Positions 35,991 through 45,286 of a DNA stretch of 64,000 nucleotides are shown in pieces (position 1 is the first letter of the stretch; each line of letters starts with the position of its first letter). The stretch covers positions 248,001-312,000 of the forward strand of contig JAKLJX010000006.1 in assembly GCA_023150945.1 (NCBI GenBank), in the 5' to 3' direction. This stretch comes from a bacterium. Its GTDB lineage: Bacteria > Zhuqueibacterota > Zhuqueibacteria > Zhuqueibacterales > Zhuqueibacteraceae. The position numbers were made by a program, and so were the translations under genes. The notes under the pieces were generated by a model, which saw only the letters and a list, made by a program, of their open reading frames with translations, did no database searches and had not been told where the DNA came from.

Positions 35991-37460
35991 CTAGTTCACC
36001 GCCAGCCGCTGTTTGGCCTGGGTGCGAATGAAGGCGTAGTTCATGTTGTTCAACGCGTTGAAATTGGCGGCCTTCGCATACGCTGCTTTGGCTTTCACCT
36101 TGTCGCCCTGCGCGGCGTAAGCCTGCGCCAGCCGGAAATGCGTGTAAGGATTCTGCTGATTGGCGAGCTGGAACTCCGCAATGGCTTTGCCGGGATCGTT
36201 CTCCGCAAGTGCAATAGTCCCGGCCAGCTCATGCGCCAGCCAAATCTGAAACGTATTCTTCGCGCCCTCGGCCTGCGTGCGGAACTCCTCTGATTTGGCC
36301 CGCGCTGTTTTGAGATCTCCGGTCGCCACCGCCACCCGCGCCACGTTGTAGAGATGTATGCGTCGCGCATTCTCTTTGACCTCGGGCGCAAGGCTGGAGG
36401 CCGCCATCACCTGCAGGGACTTGTCGAATGTTGCCAGCGCGTCCTGATATTTCCCGGCCTCGAACAGAATGTTGCCCATCGCACCCAAATCGCCGGCCAT
36501 GGCCGCCGCGTCGTTGATCTTCTCGCCCATCGCATACTGCTTGTCCATTTCCTTCAGCGCGCTGCTCCAGTCGCCGGCATCCACGTACGAAACCGTCATG
36601 GCGAAGAGCGCGGCGCGGCGTTCGCCGTCGTTGCGCGCCATGCCGTGGAGCTTCTGAAGCTGGGCCCGCGCCTCTTGATGCCGGCCGAGCAGGTTGAGAT
36701 CGGTGGCAATGCCGATGTGCGAGGCAGCAAAATTGGGATTGCGCGCCAGCGCCTCCTGATAATGCTTGATCGACTCTTCGAACCTGCCCATCTTCTGCAG
36801 CAATTCCGCATAGGAATCGCGCGGATTCGGGTCATTGGGAATCAGTTCGATATACTTCTTGAAAGCCTTTTCCGCTTCAGCGTAGTTTTCCATGAAGCGG
36901 TGGGCATAACCCAGTTGGTTGTATGGCTGAGTGAAGTTCGGCGCCAGCGCCGTGGCCTTTTGATATTCGGCGATGGCTGCGGCCCAATCCTGCTGGCCGA
37001 AATAGTAGCCGCCGAGCAGATTGTGGGCACGCTCGTCCTGCGGAAAGGCTTCCACCAGTTTCTGATAGTGTTCCTTCTGTTGCATGGGCGCGCCATTCAC
37101 CCCCGCCTGAAAACCCAGAATCCACAGCCGTTCTCCCGCTGAGACTTTGTCGGCCAAAGCCACGGCCTTGTTCATTTGCTCAAAGAAGCCTTTGGCCGTC
37201 GGCTGGCTGAAGGAGGAGTAGAGATACGCCATGGCGAAGTCCGGATCTTTGGCAATGGCCTGATCGAAGTGTTGCAGCGACTCCTGTCCCTGCAGCCGCT
37301 CGAACAGATCGCGGCCTTTGAGAAAGGCTTGCCGCGCCTCCTCGGAGGAAGTGGTGATTGGAATTTTGGTGCCGTTGCCGGAGGCGTAGGCGGTGAGCGC
37401 GAGCAGCAGGGCGGAAAGCGCCAGCCTTCGCGCAGTGCGGAGAAAGAAACGCAGCTTCAT
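35991..37460 (-). CDS. Exported TPR-repeat protein
   Basis: About 489 residues. A basic start and hydrophobic stretch (LALSALLLALTAYASG) form a signal peptide. The rest is a run of tetratricopeptide repeats, for example AYLYSSFSQ, AHNLLGGYYFGQQDWAAAIAEYQKATALAP, PYNQLGYAHRFMENYAEAEKAFKKYI and SYAELLQKMGRFEESIKHYQEAL. TPR arrays act as protein-binding scaffolds. No enzyme domain is seen. Two adjacent ATGs (37463 and 37460) share one ribosome site; the second has better spacing. The gene is isolated and its partners are unknown. Confidence 0.8.
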   Translation of the reverse strand: MKLRFFLRTARRLALSALLLALTAYASGNGTKIPITTSSEEARQAFLKGRDLFERLQGQESLQHFDQAIAKDPDFAMAYLYSSFSQPTAKGFFEQMNKAVALADKVSAGERLWILGFQAGVNGAPMQQKEHYQKLVEAFPQDERAHNLLGGYYFGQQDWAAAIAEYQKATALAPNFTQPYNQLGYAHRFMENYAEAEKAFKKYIELIPNDPNPRDSYAELLQKMGRFEESIKHYQEALARNPNFAASHIGIATDLNLLGRHQEARAQLQKLHGMARNDGERRAALFAMTVSYVDAGDWSSALKEMDKQYAMGEKINDAAAMAGDLGAMGNILFEAGKYQDALATFDKSLQVMAASSLAPEVKENARRIHLYNVARVAVATGDLKTARAKSEEFRTQAEGAKNTFQIWLAHELAGTIALAENDPGKAIAEFQLANQQNPYTHFRLAQAYAAQGDKVKAKAAYAKAANFNALNNMNYAFIRTQAKQRLAVN

Positions 37461-37804
37461 CATGAACTCCCTGAGCTTGATGAATGAGTGAAGAGAGACG
37501 GGAAAATGAGGCATTGTCACGGCCGGCAGCGCGGCAGGTCATGCCGCATCGCGACACGGTGCCAGCCGGGTTACTCTGTGCGCAAGAGTTTCCCAACAAC
37601 ACCATAGACGGTGACCCGGCGGTTCTACAAATCGTTCAAGTTTTGCCGACGAGTGGAGGAACAAGAACGGCAACTCACGCGAGCGCGGCGATTCCGGACT
37701 GCACTTGCGGCTTTGGCGAGCGCGCGACAAAGCAATCTCATCAAGCAAGCAATTCGGCGAATCGCGGTTGCGCGAATTGCTTTCGTTGCACTTGCGTCTT
37801 GGGC
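37461..37804. other. Gene-free stretch between the TPR and HD-protein genes
   Basis: No gene recognised. A perfect 10-bp inverted repeat (AAGCAATTCG at 37747-37756 and CGAATTGCTT at 37773-37782, 16-base loop) lies just past the stop of the dGTPase-like gene and may end its transcript, though no T-run follows. The rest, up to the TPR start, would hold that gene's promoter. Confidence 0.45.
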
Positions 37805-39709
37805 TCAGGCGCGTGAAGACGGACGATCATCATCGACGAGCGAGACTTCATCCATTTCGACATGATGCCCGCCCGGCAGAAACAAATGGCTGTAAACCTG
37901 TTCCAGATAGCGGTCGGTCATGCCCTGCAAATGCTCCACGATGCGCAGAATGAACTTGGGATCATTCGCATTCGGGTGTCGCAACCCAAAGCGCCGCAGC
38001 GAGTGGCTGTGCATGCTGTGCGGTGACGCCACAAAATGGGCGAAGACCTTCTGCAGGTATTTGCTGCCCTTGTCGTTCATGCGCACCACGGTGGCAGCGT
38101 GATGAATGTATTCGGGAATGAATTTCTCGCGCAGGCTGTTGCGCAGCGCCCACACCGCCGGGCTGTAGCCCACCAGCTTGCAGCCGCGGAATCGAAGGCA
38201 AATCTGGCCGAGGGGATACGCTTTGAGCGGCCGGCCACCGCGCAACACCAGCACCTGTCGGCGATCTTCCGGCCGGCCGGCATGCGGCAGCCAGAACAAC
38301 TGCCAGTCTTCGCCGTGCTCCTCTCGCATCAGCGTGTAGCTGTGGTCGGCGTTGCGCTGACAATGCTGCAGCTTCATGGTCACCTGTGGACGCGCCGCCG
38401 GATCCCAAGCCTCAGCGCAGTAGCTGGTAGCAGTCGGTGTGGGTGCTTCCGGCGCGCCTAGTTGAATTTCAGCGAGCAGAAACTGCTCGGGGCGTGCCGG
38501 CTCGGCGGTGAGTTCCGGCAGCCCGCTGCTGACCAGGGCTTCACTCATCGCCTGGGTCAAACGCAGAGAGGTGGTCTCGATCAAATTGGAAAGCAGGATG
38601 GTGCGCAGCAGGGCCAGCAGCGTGCCGACCGTGCGGTCTTTGCGGCTCTCGATCGTGTGCAACATTTCCGTGAGTTTTCCGAGGCGGGAACGGGATTCTT
38701 CATCCAGGCTCATGCCGAAACGGGGCGAGAGGCCGAGCAAGTCGGTGAGATTCTTCTCGGTGATGTGAGGCAGCAGCGTCTCCTGTAACTCATCGAGCGT
38801 GAACAAGCGATAGCGCAGCCCGTCTTCGAGATCGTGCATGATGGAAGTCAGCTCGTCGGCAAATTCGACCACCTGGCCCTCCAAGGTTGCGGGAGAGAAC
38901 GGCTCGAGTTCGTCCATGACGTACTGTGAGCCGTACATGCGCAATTGCCCTGCTTTCAATCCGCGCGAGCTGTGCTTGAGAATACCCTCGCGCACCGCCC
39001 AGGTCAAATCCATTCCCCACCCGCGGCGGCTGTCGGGCGGATCAAAAGCCGCGGCCTCCGAGACTGGCCGGCGATCCCACTCGTACCCGCTTTCGAGCTT
39101 GTCCACCACCCGCACACTCTGCACATTGTGATAGAAGGCCGGGCCAAACTCGCCCCACTTGCTTTGCAGGAAGGGTTCCTGCTTGGGCCAGCATTCCATG
39201 AACATTCTCGCGATGGCTTCCTCGCCCACGTGGCCGAAAGGCGTATGCCCGAGATCATGCCCGAGAGCAATGGCCTCGACCAGATCCTCATTCAAGCGCA
39301 AAACCTGGCCGATGATGCGGGCGGTTTCACTCACCTCGATGACGTGGGTCAGGCGGGTGCGAAAGTGATCGCCGACGTGGGTAACGAAAACCTGGGTCTT
39401 ATATTCCAAGCGGCGGAAGGCGTTGGAGCTGGAGATGCGCTCGATGTCGATTTGAAAGGCGGTCTTGAAACGGCTGAGCGTGCCGGCGAGATCGCCGCTG
39501 CGTGACACTTTCATGGTGCTTCCCGGAAAGACCAGGGCTGGCCGCGCGGGAAAGACCGTGTCGCCGCGGCGCACGTGCGGATCAGCCTCGGATCGCCGCC
39601 AGCTCAGAGAATGATCCGAGCTGTGGCTGGCATAGGGGGCAAGATTCTCCCATTCCCATTGCTCGCGGCCTTCGCGATAGTCCAACAGCAGTTTCTGTGA
39701 ATTCGGCAT
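37805..39709 (-). CDS. dGTPase-like HD-domain triphosphohydrolase with an inserted domain
   Basis: A 634-residue protein. The N-terminal region has SSNAFRRLEYKTQVF, RTRLTHVIEV (His122) and HDLGHTPFGH (His151, Asp152), the metal-binding HD core of dGTP triphosphohydrolases. A further Asp is in FADELTSIMHD. dGTPases split dNTPs to nucleoside and tripolyphosphate. Usual members have 380-510 residues. Here about 120 extra residues near 395-520, rich in beta-type sequence (QVTMKLQHCQRN, QVLVLRGGRP), lie inside the C-terminal half. The start follows GGAAGGAGGCCGGCC. It may control nucleotide pools; a role against phage is possible for this family but unproven here. Confidence 0.87.
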   Translation of the reverse strand: MPNSQKLLLDYREGREQWEWENLAPYASHSSDHSLSWRRSEADPHVRRGDTVFPARPALVFPGSTMKVSRSGDLAGTLSRFKTAFQIDIERISSSNAFRRLEYKTQVFVTHVGDHFRTRLTHVIEVSETARIIGQVLRLNEDLVEAIALGHDLGHTPFGHVGEEAIARMFMECWPKQEPFLQSKWGEFGPAFYHNVQSVRVVDKLESGYEWDRRPVSEAAAFDPPDSRRGWGMDLTWAVREGILKHSSRGLKAGQLRMYGSQYVMDELEPFSPATLEGQVVEFADELTSIMHDLEDGLRYRLFTLDELQETLLPHITEKNLTDLLGLSPRFGMSLDEESRSRLGKLTEMLHTIESRKDRTVGTLLALLRTILLSNLIETTSLRLTQAMSEALVSSGLPELTAEPARPEQFLLAEIQLGAPEAPTPTATSYCAEAWDPAARPQVTMKLQHCQRNADHSYTLMREEHGEDWQLFWLPHAGRPEDRRQVLVLRGGRPLKAYPLGQICLRFRGCKLVGYSPAVWALRNSLREKFIPEYIHHAATVVRMNDKGSKYLQKVFAHFVASPHSMHSHSLRRFGLRHPNANDPKFILRIVEHLQGMTDRYLEQVYSHLFLPGGHHVEMDEVSLVDDDRPSSRA

Positions 39710-40060
39710 GGCCGGCCTCCTTCCTGTGGTGGTGAGAAATGAGGTGTGGCCGCTTCGCGATGTTCGCATGCGGTATCGGGCCCAACCGCCTCGCGGGATT
39801 CAGACGAAACGCACAACACCAGCTTTAGTATGGCAAGGCTGACAAAGCTGGCGCGCGAAAACTGGTTGCGGCAAATTCAAAAGAACAGACCAGCGCCGGC
39901 CCCCGCTCAGGATTGTGGCAGACGGGCGCACCAGGCCGCCGTCAGAAACACGTGCAATCTGGAGCCGGCGGCCTCGCCCTGAAAATCATCTTGTGGATTT
40001 GGAATTCGCGGCTATCTTATATGCCCCAGCCGCTGCCAACGAAATCACCAGGGCCATGCC
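39710..40060. other. Divergent promoter region between dGTPase-like and phosphatase genes
   Basis: A 351-bp gap with divergent genes on both sides. A possible plus-strand promoter is TTGTGG (39991-39996), 16 bp, TATCTT (40013-40018), about 43 bp before the phosphatase start. Short open frames here match nothing recognised. Confidence 0.4.
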
Positions 40061-41773
40061 ATGCGCTGCAGTCACTGTCAAACCGAAAACCCAACTCAGT
40101 TTCATCATTGCGGCAACTGCGGGGCGCCGTTGTTTCTTGCCGCCCTCAAGGAAGTCGGGGAGCAGGAGGAGGCCGCCACCTACTACATTTTTGCTGAAGG
40201 GGCCACGCTCGGCCGCCACTACGAGAATACCATCGTCCTGCTCGATCCCTCGGTTTCGCGCTCCCATGCGCGCCTGGAGTTCAGTGCCGGCCGGTTCTTC
40301 ATTCAAGACCTGGGCAGCAGCAATGGCGTGCTGGTGAACGACAGCAAAGTCGAGCGCCGTGAGTTGAAGGATTTTGATCTCCTCACCATCGGCCAAATCA
40401 TGCTGCTGTTCCGCACCACCGAATTGGCGCAAAGCGGGCAGAATCGCGTGCTGCTCACCCAGGACAAGTTTCTCGCCGCGATCAAAGACATCGGCGACAG
40501 CGCCAAGTCGGCCGCGCTGTCCAACCGCGTGCTCGAAATCGCCGCGGAATTCGCCGTCACCCTCACCCGCGCCGAGCGCGCCATCATCTTTCTCTATGAC
40601 CGCTACCTCGATCTCAAGCCGGCGGTGTTCCACAATCTCACCAAGGACGAGCTGCAGCGCGATGAATTCGCGGTGAGCCGTTCGACCATCGAGCAGGCGG
40701 TGAGCACCGGCGAGCTGGTGGTGCGTGAACAAGCGCAACACGAGGCCCGGCAGAGTGCCAATCAAAGCATCATCGCGCTCAAGCTCAACACCATCATCTG
40801 CCTGCCGCTGAAATCGCCGCACGCGCTCGAGGTTTCCACCGCCCATGACGCCGAGGCCACCGGCCACTTTGCCAAGGGGGTGATCTTCGGCGTGCTTTAT
40901 CTCGACAGCCGCCGGCCGCTGAAAGGCCTGCCCGAGCACCGCCGCACCATGCTGCAGGTGCTCGCCGATCAAACCTCGCTGGCCATTGAGAACGCGCTGC
41001 TGCAAAGGGAAATGGCCGAGAAGCAGCGCCTCAAGAAGCAGATGCGCGCCGCCAAGGCCGTGCAACAGCGCCTCTTTCCAGATGCCGAGTATTCGCATCC
41101 TGGCTTCGAGATGGCATTTCACTTCGCGGCCGCGCAGCAAATCGGCGGTGACTATCTCAATTTCATTCCGTTGAGTGAAACGCGTTTTCTCATTGCCATT
41201 GGCGACGTGGTGGGCAAGGGCCTGCCCGCGGGCTTGGTGGTGATGACGCTGCACGGCGGCCTGTATTCGGAGATTTCGCATCATCAGCAGGTGCCGGCCA
41301 TGATCCGCAATCTCGACCGGCTCATCTATGAATATGCCCAGGGCAAAGTCTTTGTCACGTTTTTTCTCGGGATTCTGGATATCGCGGCCAAGCTGCTGGA
41401 ATTTTCCAGCGCCGGCCACAATCCGCCGCTGCTGCGCCGCCTGCCGGGGGAAGAGTGGGAGGAAGTGCGTGCCGTGGGCATCCCGCTGGGACTCGATCCC
41501 GCCACCCCGCGTTTCGTCGAAACGCTGGATTTGCAGTCCGGCGACCTGCTACTGCTCTACACCGACGGCATCACCGAGGCCAAGACCAAAGACCGCAAAC
41601 AGTTTGGCGTGGCGGGACTCAAGCAGGTGGTCGACGGCTGGCTGGCCGCGCAGAGCCAGGAGCCGCTCACGCTCGCGACGCTGGTGCAGGAAGTGTTCGC
41701 AGCCGTGCAACAATTCAGTGGCGCCCGGCAATTCGAAGACGATACGACGCTGATGGCAGTGGCGGTGAAGTGA
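40061..41773 (+). CDS. Zinc ribbon-FHA-GAF-PP2C (SpoIIE-type) serine phosphatase
   Basis: A 570-residue signalling protein. Four Cys (3, 6, 17, 20) form a zinc ribbon. An FHA domain follows (LGRHYENTIV, SRSHARLEF, DLGSSNGVLVND, about 45-110) that binds phosphothreonine. A GAF-type sensor domain spans about 140-320. A helical linker leads to a SpoIIE/RsbU PP2C domain (about 345-570) with QIGGDYLNF, IGDVVGKGLPAG, LLYTDGITEA and EDDTTLMAV carrying the metal-binding Asp residues. Such phosphatases often act on anti-anti-sigma factors. No partner (STAS or RsbW-like) gene is visible beside it. Confidence 0.9.
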   Translation: MRCSHCQTENPTQFHHCGNCGAPLFLAALKEVGEQEEAATYYIFAEGATLGRHYENTIVLLDPSVSRSHARLEFSAGRFFIQDLGSSNGVLVNDSKVERRELKDFDLLTIGQIMLLFRTTELAQSGQNRVLLTQDKFLAAIKDIGDSAKSAALSNRVLEIAAEFAVTLTRAERAIIFLYDRYLDLKPAVFHNLTKDELQRDEFAVSRSTIEQAVSTGELVVREQAQHEARQSANQSIIALKLNTIICLPLKSPHALEVSTAHDAEATGHFAKGVIFGVLYLDSRRPLKGLPEHRRTMLQVLADQTSLAIENALLQREMAEKQRLKKQMRAAKAVQQRLFPDAEYSHPGFEMAFHFAAAQQIGGDYLNFIPLSETRFLIAIGDVVGKGLPAGLVVMTLHGGLYSEISHHQQVPAMIRNLDRLIYEYAQGKVFVTFFLGILDIAAKLLEFSSAGHNPPLLRRLPGEEWEEVRAVGIPLGLDPATPRFVETLDLQSGDLLLLYTDGITEAKTKDRKQFGVAGLKQVVDGWLAAQSQEPLTLATLVQEVFAAVQQFSGARQFEDDTTLMAVAVK

Positions 41774-41840
41774 AAACTTTCTTCTGTTCGTAAAAACGGA
41801 CTATTGCATTACAACGAACTCTGACCTATTTCGAAAGTTC

Positions 41841-42224
41841 TTGGCGGTGCCCAATTGGTTGTATTGCCAGATTCTCCTCATAATGTTTCTGTGGCGGCTT
41901 AAGATTGAACAACCCAAGATCATCGTGCTCGTCGGTGATTCGGTCGTGCTCGACAATGACGATGCCCACAAGCGCGAAGGCGTGGGGCCGGCCTACAAGA
42001 ACAAGAAGGGGTATCATCCGCTGCACATCACCTGGGGCCCGCATGTGGTTGATGCCATTTTCTGTAATGGCTCAAGGCATTCGAATCCCGACAATGGTTT
42101 TATCAAAGCCATCGGGCGGCAGGTGAACTGGATTCGCCGGTCTTGCGCGAACGACATTCCGATCGTCGTCGTCACCGAAAGCGTCTTTTCATGCCCATCA
42201 ATACGCCACAAATGCCTTGTCTGA
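41841..42224 (+). pseudogene. DDE transposase remnant
   Basis: The frame encodes VLVGDSVVLDNDDAHKREGV, then YKNKKGYHPLHITWG, DAIFCNGSRHSN and IVVVTES. This resembles the catalytic core of IS4/IS1380-type transposases, where VLDNDDA holds the first Asp and the last stretch should read DSGFFD. Here it reads TESVFS and then leaves the family sequence. The N-terminus and C-terminus are both missing and no terminal inverted repeats were seen. It fills most of the 498-bp gap before the glycosidase gene. Confidence 0.65.
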
Positions 42225-42271
42225 ATATTATGGTGAAAACTGAATCTCTTTTGCCCAAGAAAGGGAAAACC

Positions 42272-44932
42272 ATGGCAGGCATAAAACGCAGAGATTTCCT
42301 TAAAAAGGGGGCGATTGCAGCGGTCACCGGTAGTGCCGGGTTCGTACGGGCTGGAACTCAGGGGCCGTTCGCGACCGTAGCTTCGAACTCTCGCGCCCAA
42401 AAGCTCGAAGAGACAACTCCGGCCGCCAGGAAATTCAACGGCCCTTATCGTGGCGAGCACTTGAATAGACTGGCGTTCCCCCTGGGTGGCATAGGTGCTG
42501 GTATGGTTTGCCTGGAAGGGAATGGTTGCATCTCGCATGTATCAGTGCGGAATACGCCAGATGTCTTTAATACACCATTCATGTTTGCGGCCATCTCAGT
42601 GAAGGATAATCCCAAAAGCGCGAAAGTGGTCGAAGGACCGCTACCAGCGTGGAAGATATTCGGCGGTCCCGGCGCAGGCAATGGAGCTGGAGAGACCTCG
42701 TATGGATTTCCGCGCTTCGAGAAGGCCTTTTTCGTTTCCCGTTTTCCTTTCGGGACTGTCCACTTGGAAGATGAGGATATGCCACTGTCCGTGCAGATCG
42801 CCGGTTGGAGCCCCTTCATTCCAGGCGACGCCGACAATTCCAGCCTGCCGATGGCTGCCCTGGAATATCATTTTGAAAACCGATCAGCACAAGCCCTCCA
42901 AGCAGTTTTCTCGTATCATTCATACAACTTCATGAAAATCGAAACCCCAAGTGAATGGGGCGGCGTTTTCGAACCCGGCGACTCGATTCGGCCACTAAAA
43001 AACGGGTTTGTGCTCGCGCAAGGCAGTTTGCCCGGAAAACCTCATTATCAAGGAGATTTTGCCATATTCACCATGGACGATCACGTTGTGGTGGATCATC
43101 GGTTGTTCCGCGGTGGATGGTGGGACGCCCGCACGATCCTTTGGAAGGATATTGAGGAAGGTCATCTGCCCAACGACGCTCCTGCTGAAAATTCGCTTGG
43201 GGCCTCGCTCTATGTGCCGTTCCAGTTGAGGCCCGGCGAGCAGAAGGTCATTCCGTTGATGTTGGCGTGGTACGTGCCGCATTCCAAAATTCGCGTGGGG
43301 AAGGGTCCGGGAGAAGAAAAGGCAGAGGCCATTATAAAAGCTTGCGATGGCGGCGAGAATTGCTTTTCTACGGAATATACCTCGCTGTTTTATGAGCCCT
43401 GGTATGCGGGTAAGTTCGAGAACGTAGAGAAAGTCGCAGCGTATTGGACGAATCACTATGCCGAGCTGAAGTCCAAATCAGAGTTATTCTCGGATACCTT
43501 CTACGCCCAGACGTTGCCGCCGGAAGTTATCGAGGCCGTGGCTGCAAATCTGACCATTCTGAAGTCGCCGACGGTATTGCGGCAAAAGGATGGAAAGCTT
43601 TGGGCGTGGGAGGGCTGTCACGATCGCGGCGGCTGCTGTCACGGCTCATGCACTCATGTCTGGAATTATGCCCAAGCCATTTGCCATTTATTTCCGGACT
43701 TGGAGCGCACGCTGCGGGAAACAGAATTCACCGTGGACCAAAGCGACGCAGGGCATCAGACCTTCCGTGCGGCTTTGCCCATTCGCGAAATTGAGCATAG
43801 CTTCCACGCCGCCGCGGATGGCCAGCTCGGTGGCATTATGAAGGTGTATCGGGAATGGCGCATTTCAGGAGACACCGCCTGGTTAGCACGTCTTTGGCCC
43901 AAGGTCAAACAGAGCATGGATTACTGTATCACGCAGTGGGACCCGAAAGCGAAAGGTGTCGTGGAAGAGCCGCATCACAATACCTACGATATTGAATTCT
44001 GGGGCCCGGACGGCATGTGCACAAGTTTTTATCTCGGCGCCCTTTTCGCCATGACCAGAATGGGAGCCGCATTGGGAAAAGAGGTCGCAAAATATAAGGA
44101 GTTGCTTCAGCGCGGCAAGAAGTACATGGAGACCAAGCTGTTTGACGGCGAGTACTTTAACCAACAAATTGTCTGGGAAGGATTGCGGACGCCCAGCCCG
44201 CTCGCGCAAAAAGAGGAGACGTGGAACGTCAATTATTCCGCCGAGGCCTTGGAGTTGCTAAAAAAGGAAGGGCCAAAATATCAGTACGGGAGTGGTTGCC
44301 TTTCGGATGGCGTGCTCGGTTGTTGGATTGCAAAAGTATGCGGCTTGGACGATTTCATCGATCCCGCGAAAGTCAGGAGTCATTTACGAGCCGTCCACCA
44401 ATACAATCTCAAGACCGACTTATCCGATCATGTGAACCCACAGCGGCCGGCGTATGCTTGTGGGAAAGAAGGTGGGCTCCTGCTTTGCACCTGGCCGAAA
44501 GGAGGAAAACTCACACTCCCCTTTGTTTACAGCAACGAGGTCTGGACCGGCATCGAGTATCAGGTGGCTTCGCACCTGATGCTCATGGGCGAGGTGGAAA
44601 AGGGCCTCGAGATCGTTCGTGAGGCACGCAAACGCTATGACGGCAGAGTAAGGAATCCGTTCAACGAGTACGAATGTGGCCATTGGTACGCGCGGGCGAT
44701 GTCGAGTTATGGCCTTTTGCAGGGGCTCACTGGCATCAGGTATGATGCGGTGGAGCAGACCCTTTACATTGATTCCAAGATCGGGAGTGATTTTGAGTCT
44801 TTTCTATCGACAGCGACCGGGTTTGCGACAGTTGGTCTCAAACAGGGAACGCCCTTTATTGAGGTGAAGCACGGAGACATTCATATTGTGGCATGCCTCG
44901 TTTCGGGTAGAAAGATGAAGCTGGAGAGGTAG
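42272..44932 (+). CDS. GH116 beta-glycosidase (GBA2-like), Tat-exported
   Basis: An 886-residue protein of the non-lysosomal glucosylceramidase family. A twin-arginine signal (KRRDFLKKGAIAAVTGSAG) opens it. The N-terminal beta-sandwich (FPLGGIGAGMVCLEGNG) is followed by the (alpha/alpha)6 catalytic domain. By alignment to known GH116 enzymes, the likely nucleophile is Glu447 in WAWEG and the acid/base is Asp573 in NTYD. The ATG at 42272 follows AAGAAAGGGAAAACC. It would cleave beta-glucosides or xylosides outside the cytoplasm. It has no sugar-degradation neighbours and sits beside a transposase remnant, so it may have been acquired. Confidence 0.9.
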   Translation: MAGIKRRDFLKKGAIAAVTGSAGFVRAGTQGPFATVASNSRAQKLEETTPAARKFNGPYRGEHLNRLAFPLGGIGAGMVCLEGNGCISHVSVRNTPDVFNTPFMFAAISVKDNPKSAKVVEGPLPAWKIFGGPGAGNGAGETSYGFPRFEKAFFVSRFPFGTVHLEDEDMPLSVQIAGWSPFIPGDADNSSLPMAALEYHFENRSAQALQAVFSYHSYNFMKIETPSEWGGVFEPGDSIRPLKNGFVLAQGSLPGKPHYQGDFAIFTMDDHVVVDHRLFRGGWWDARTILWKDIEEGHLPNDAPAENSLGASLYVPFQLRPGEQKVIPLMLAWYVPHSKIRVGKGPGEEKAEAIIKACDGGENCFSTEYTSLFYEPWYAGKFENVEKVAAYWTNHYAELKSKSELFSDTFYAQTLPPEVIEAVAANLTILKSPTVLRQKDGKLWAWEGCHDRGGCCHGSCTHVWNYAQAICHLFPDLERTLRETEFTVDQSDAGHQTFRAALPIREIEHSFHAAADGQLGGIMKVYREWRISGDTAWLARLWPKVKQSMDYCITQWDPKAKGVVEEPHHNTYDIEFWGPDGMCTSFYLGALFAMTRMGAALGKEVAKYKELLQRGKKYMETKLFDGEYFNQQIVWEGLRTPSPLAQKEETWNVNYSAEALELLKKEGPKYQYGSGCLSDGVLGCWIAKVCGLDDFIDPAKVRSHLRAVHQYNLKTDLSDHVNPQRPAYACGKEGGLLLCTWPKGGKLTLPFVYSNEVWTGIEYQVASHLMLMGEVEKGLEIVREARKRYDGRVRNPFNEYECGHWYARAMSSYGLLQGLTGIRYDAVEQTLYIDSKIGSDFESFLSTATGFATVGLKQGTPFIEVKHGDIHIVACLVSGRKMKLER

Positions 44933-45286
44933 GCTTATCTCCTCAATCAGATAGCTCAAGTATGCTTTAAGAAAGAATGTTTGTTTTTAAAAAGTTGTTT
45001 TTATCTATTGGGCAAGGGTAATTTATGAGAAAGTTTGATCAAAAAAGTTTCTGCTATCAGAAACAAATGTCTACAGGTAGAAACATCACGCCCAGCGGGT
45101 GCTGTTCGCTGAATAACAGTTAGCGTAGGAGGTCGAAAAAAGTTCGTTGCAAAAAAGAAAGTTTGGATTTAAATTTGGAAAGGGTTCTCAACAGAGACTA
45201 CACTATCTTGGTGAATTTGAAAAAAGTATCGTGCTGGCTGCGCATAAGCATCGTGCCAGTCCGAACGTTTATCACCTCCATTATCT
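44933..45286. other. A/T-rich gap before the defence-like genes
   Basis: A 354-bp stretch, much richer in A/T than the upstream region. No convincing gene. It contains a weak attC-like structure at 45078-45125: TAGAAAC, stem CAGCG/CGCTG, then GTTAGCG. If real, it would mark the left edge of the cassette block. Confidence 0.4.

Noticed and set aside
39986-41419. Long minus-strand open frame across the FHA-PP2C gene
   Set aside because: Antisense shadow of a gene with clear domains.
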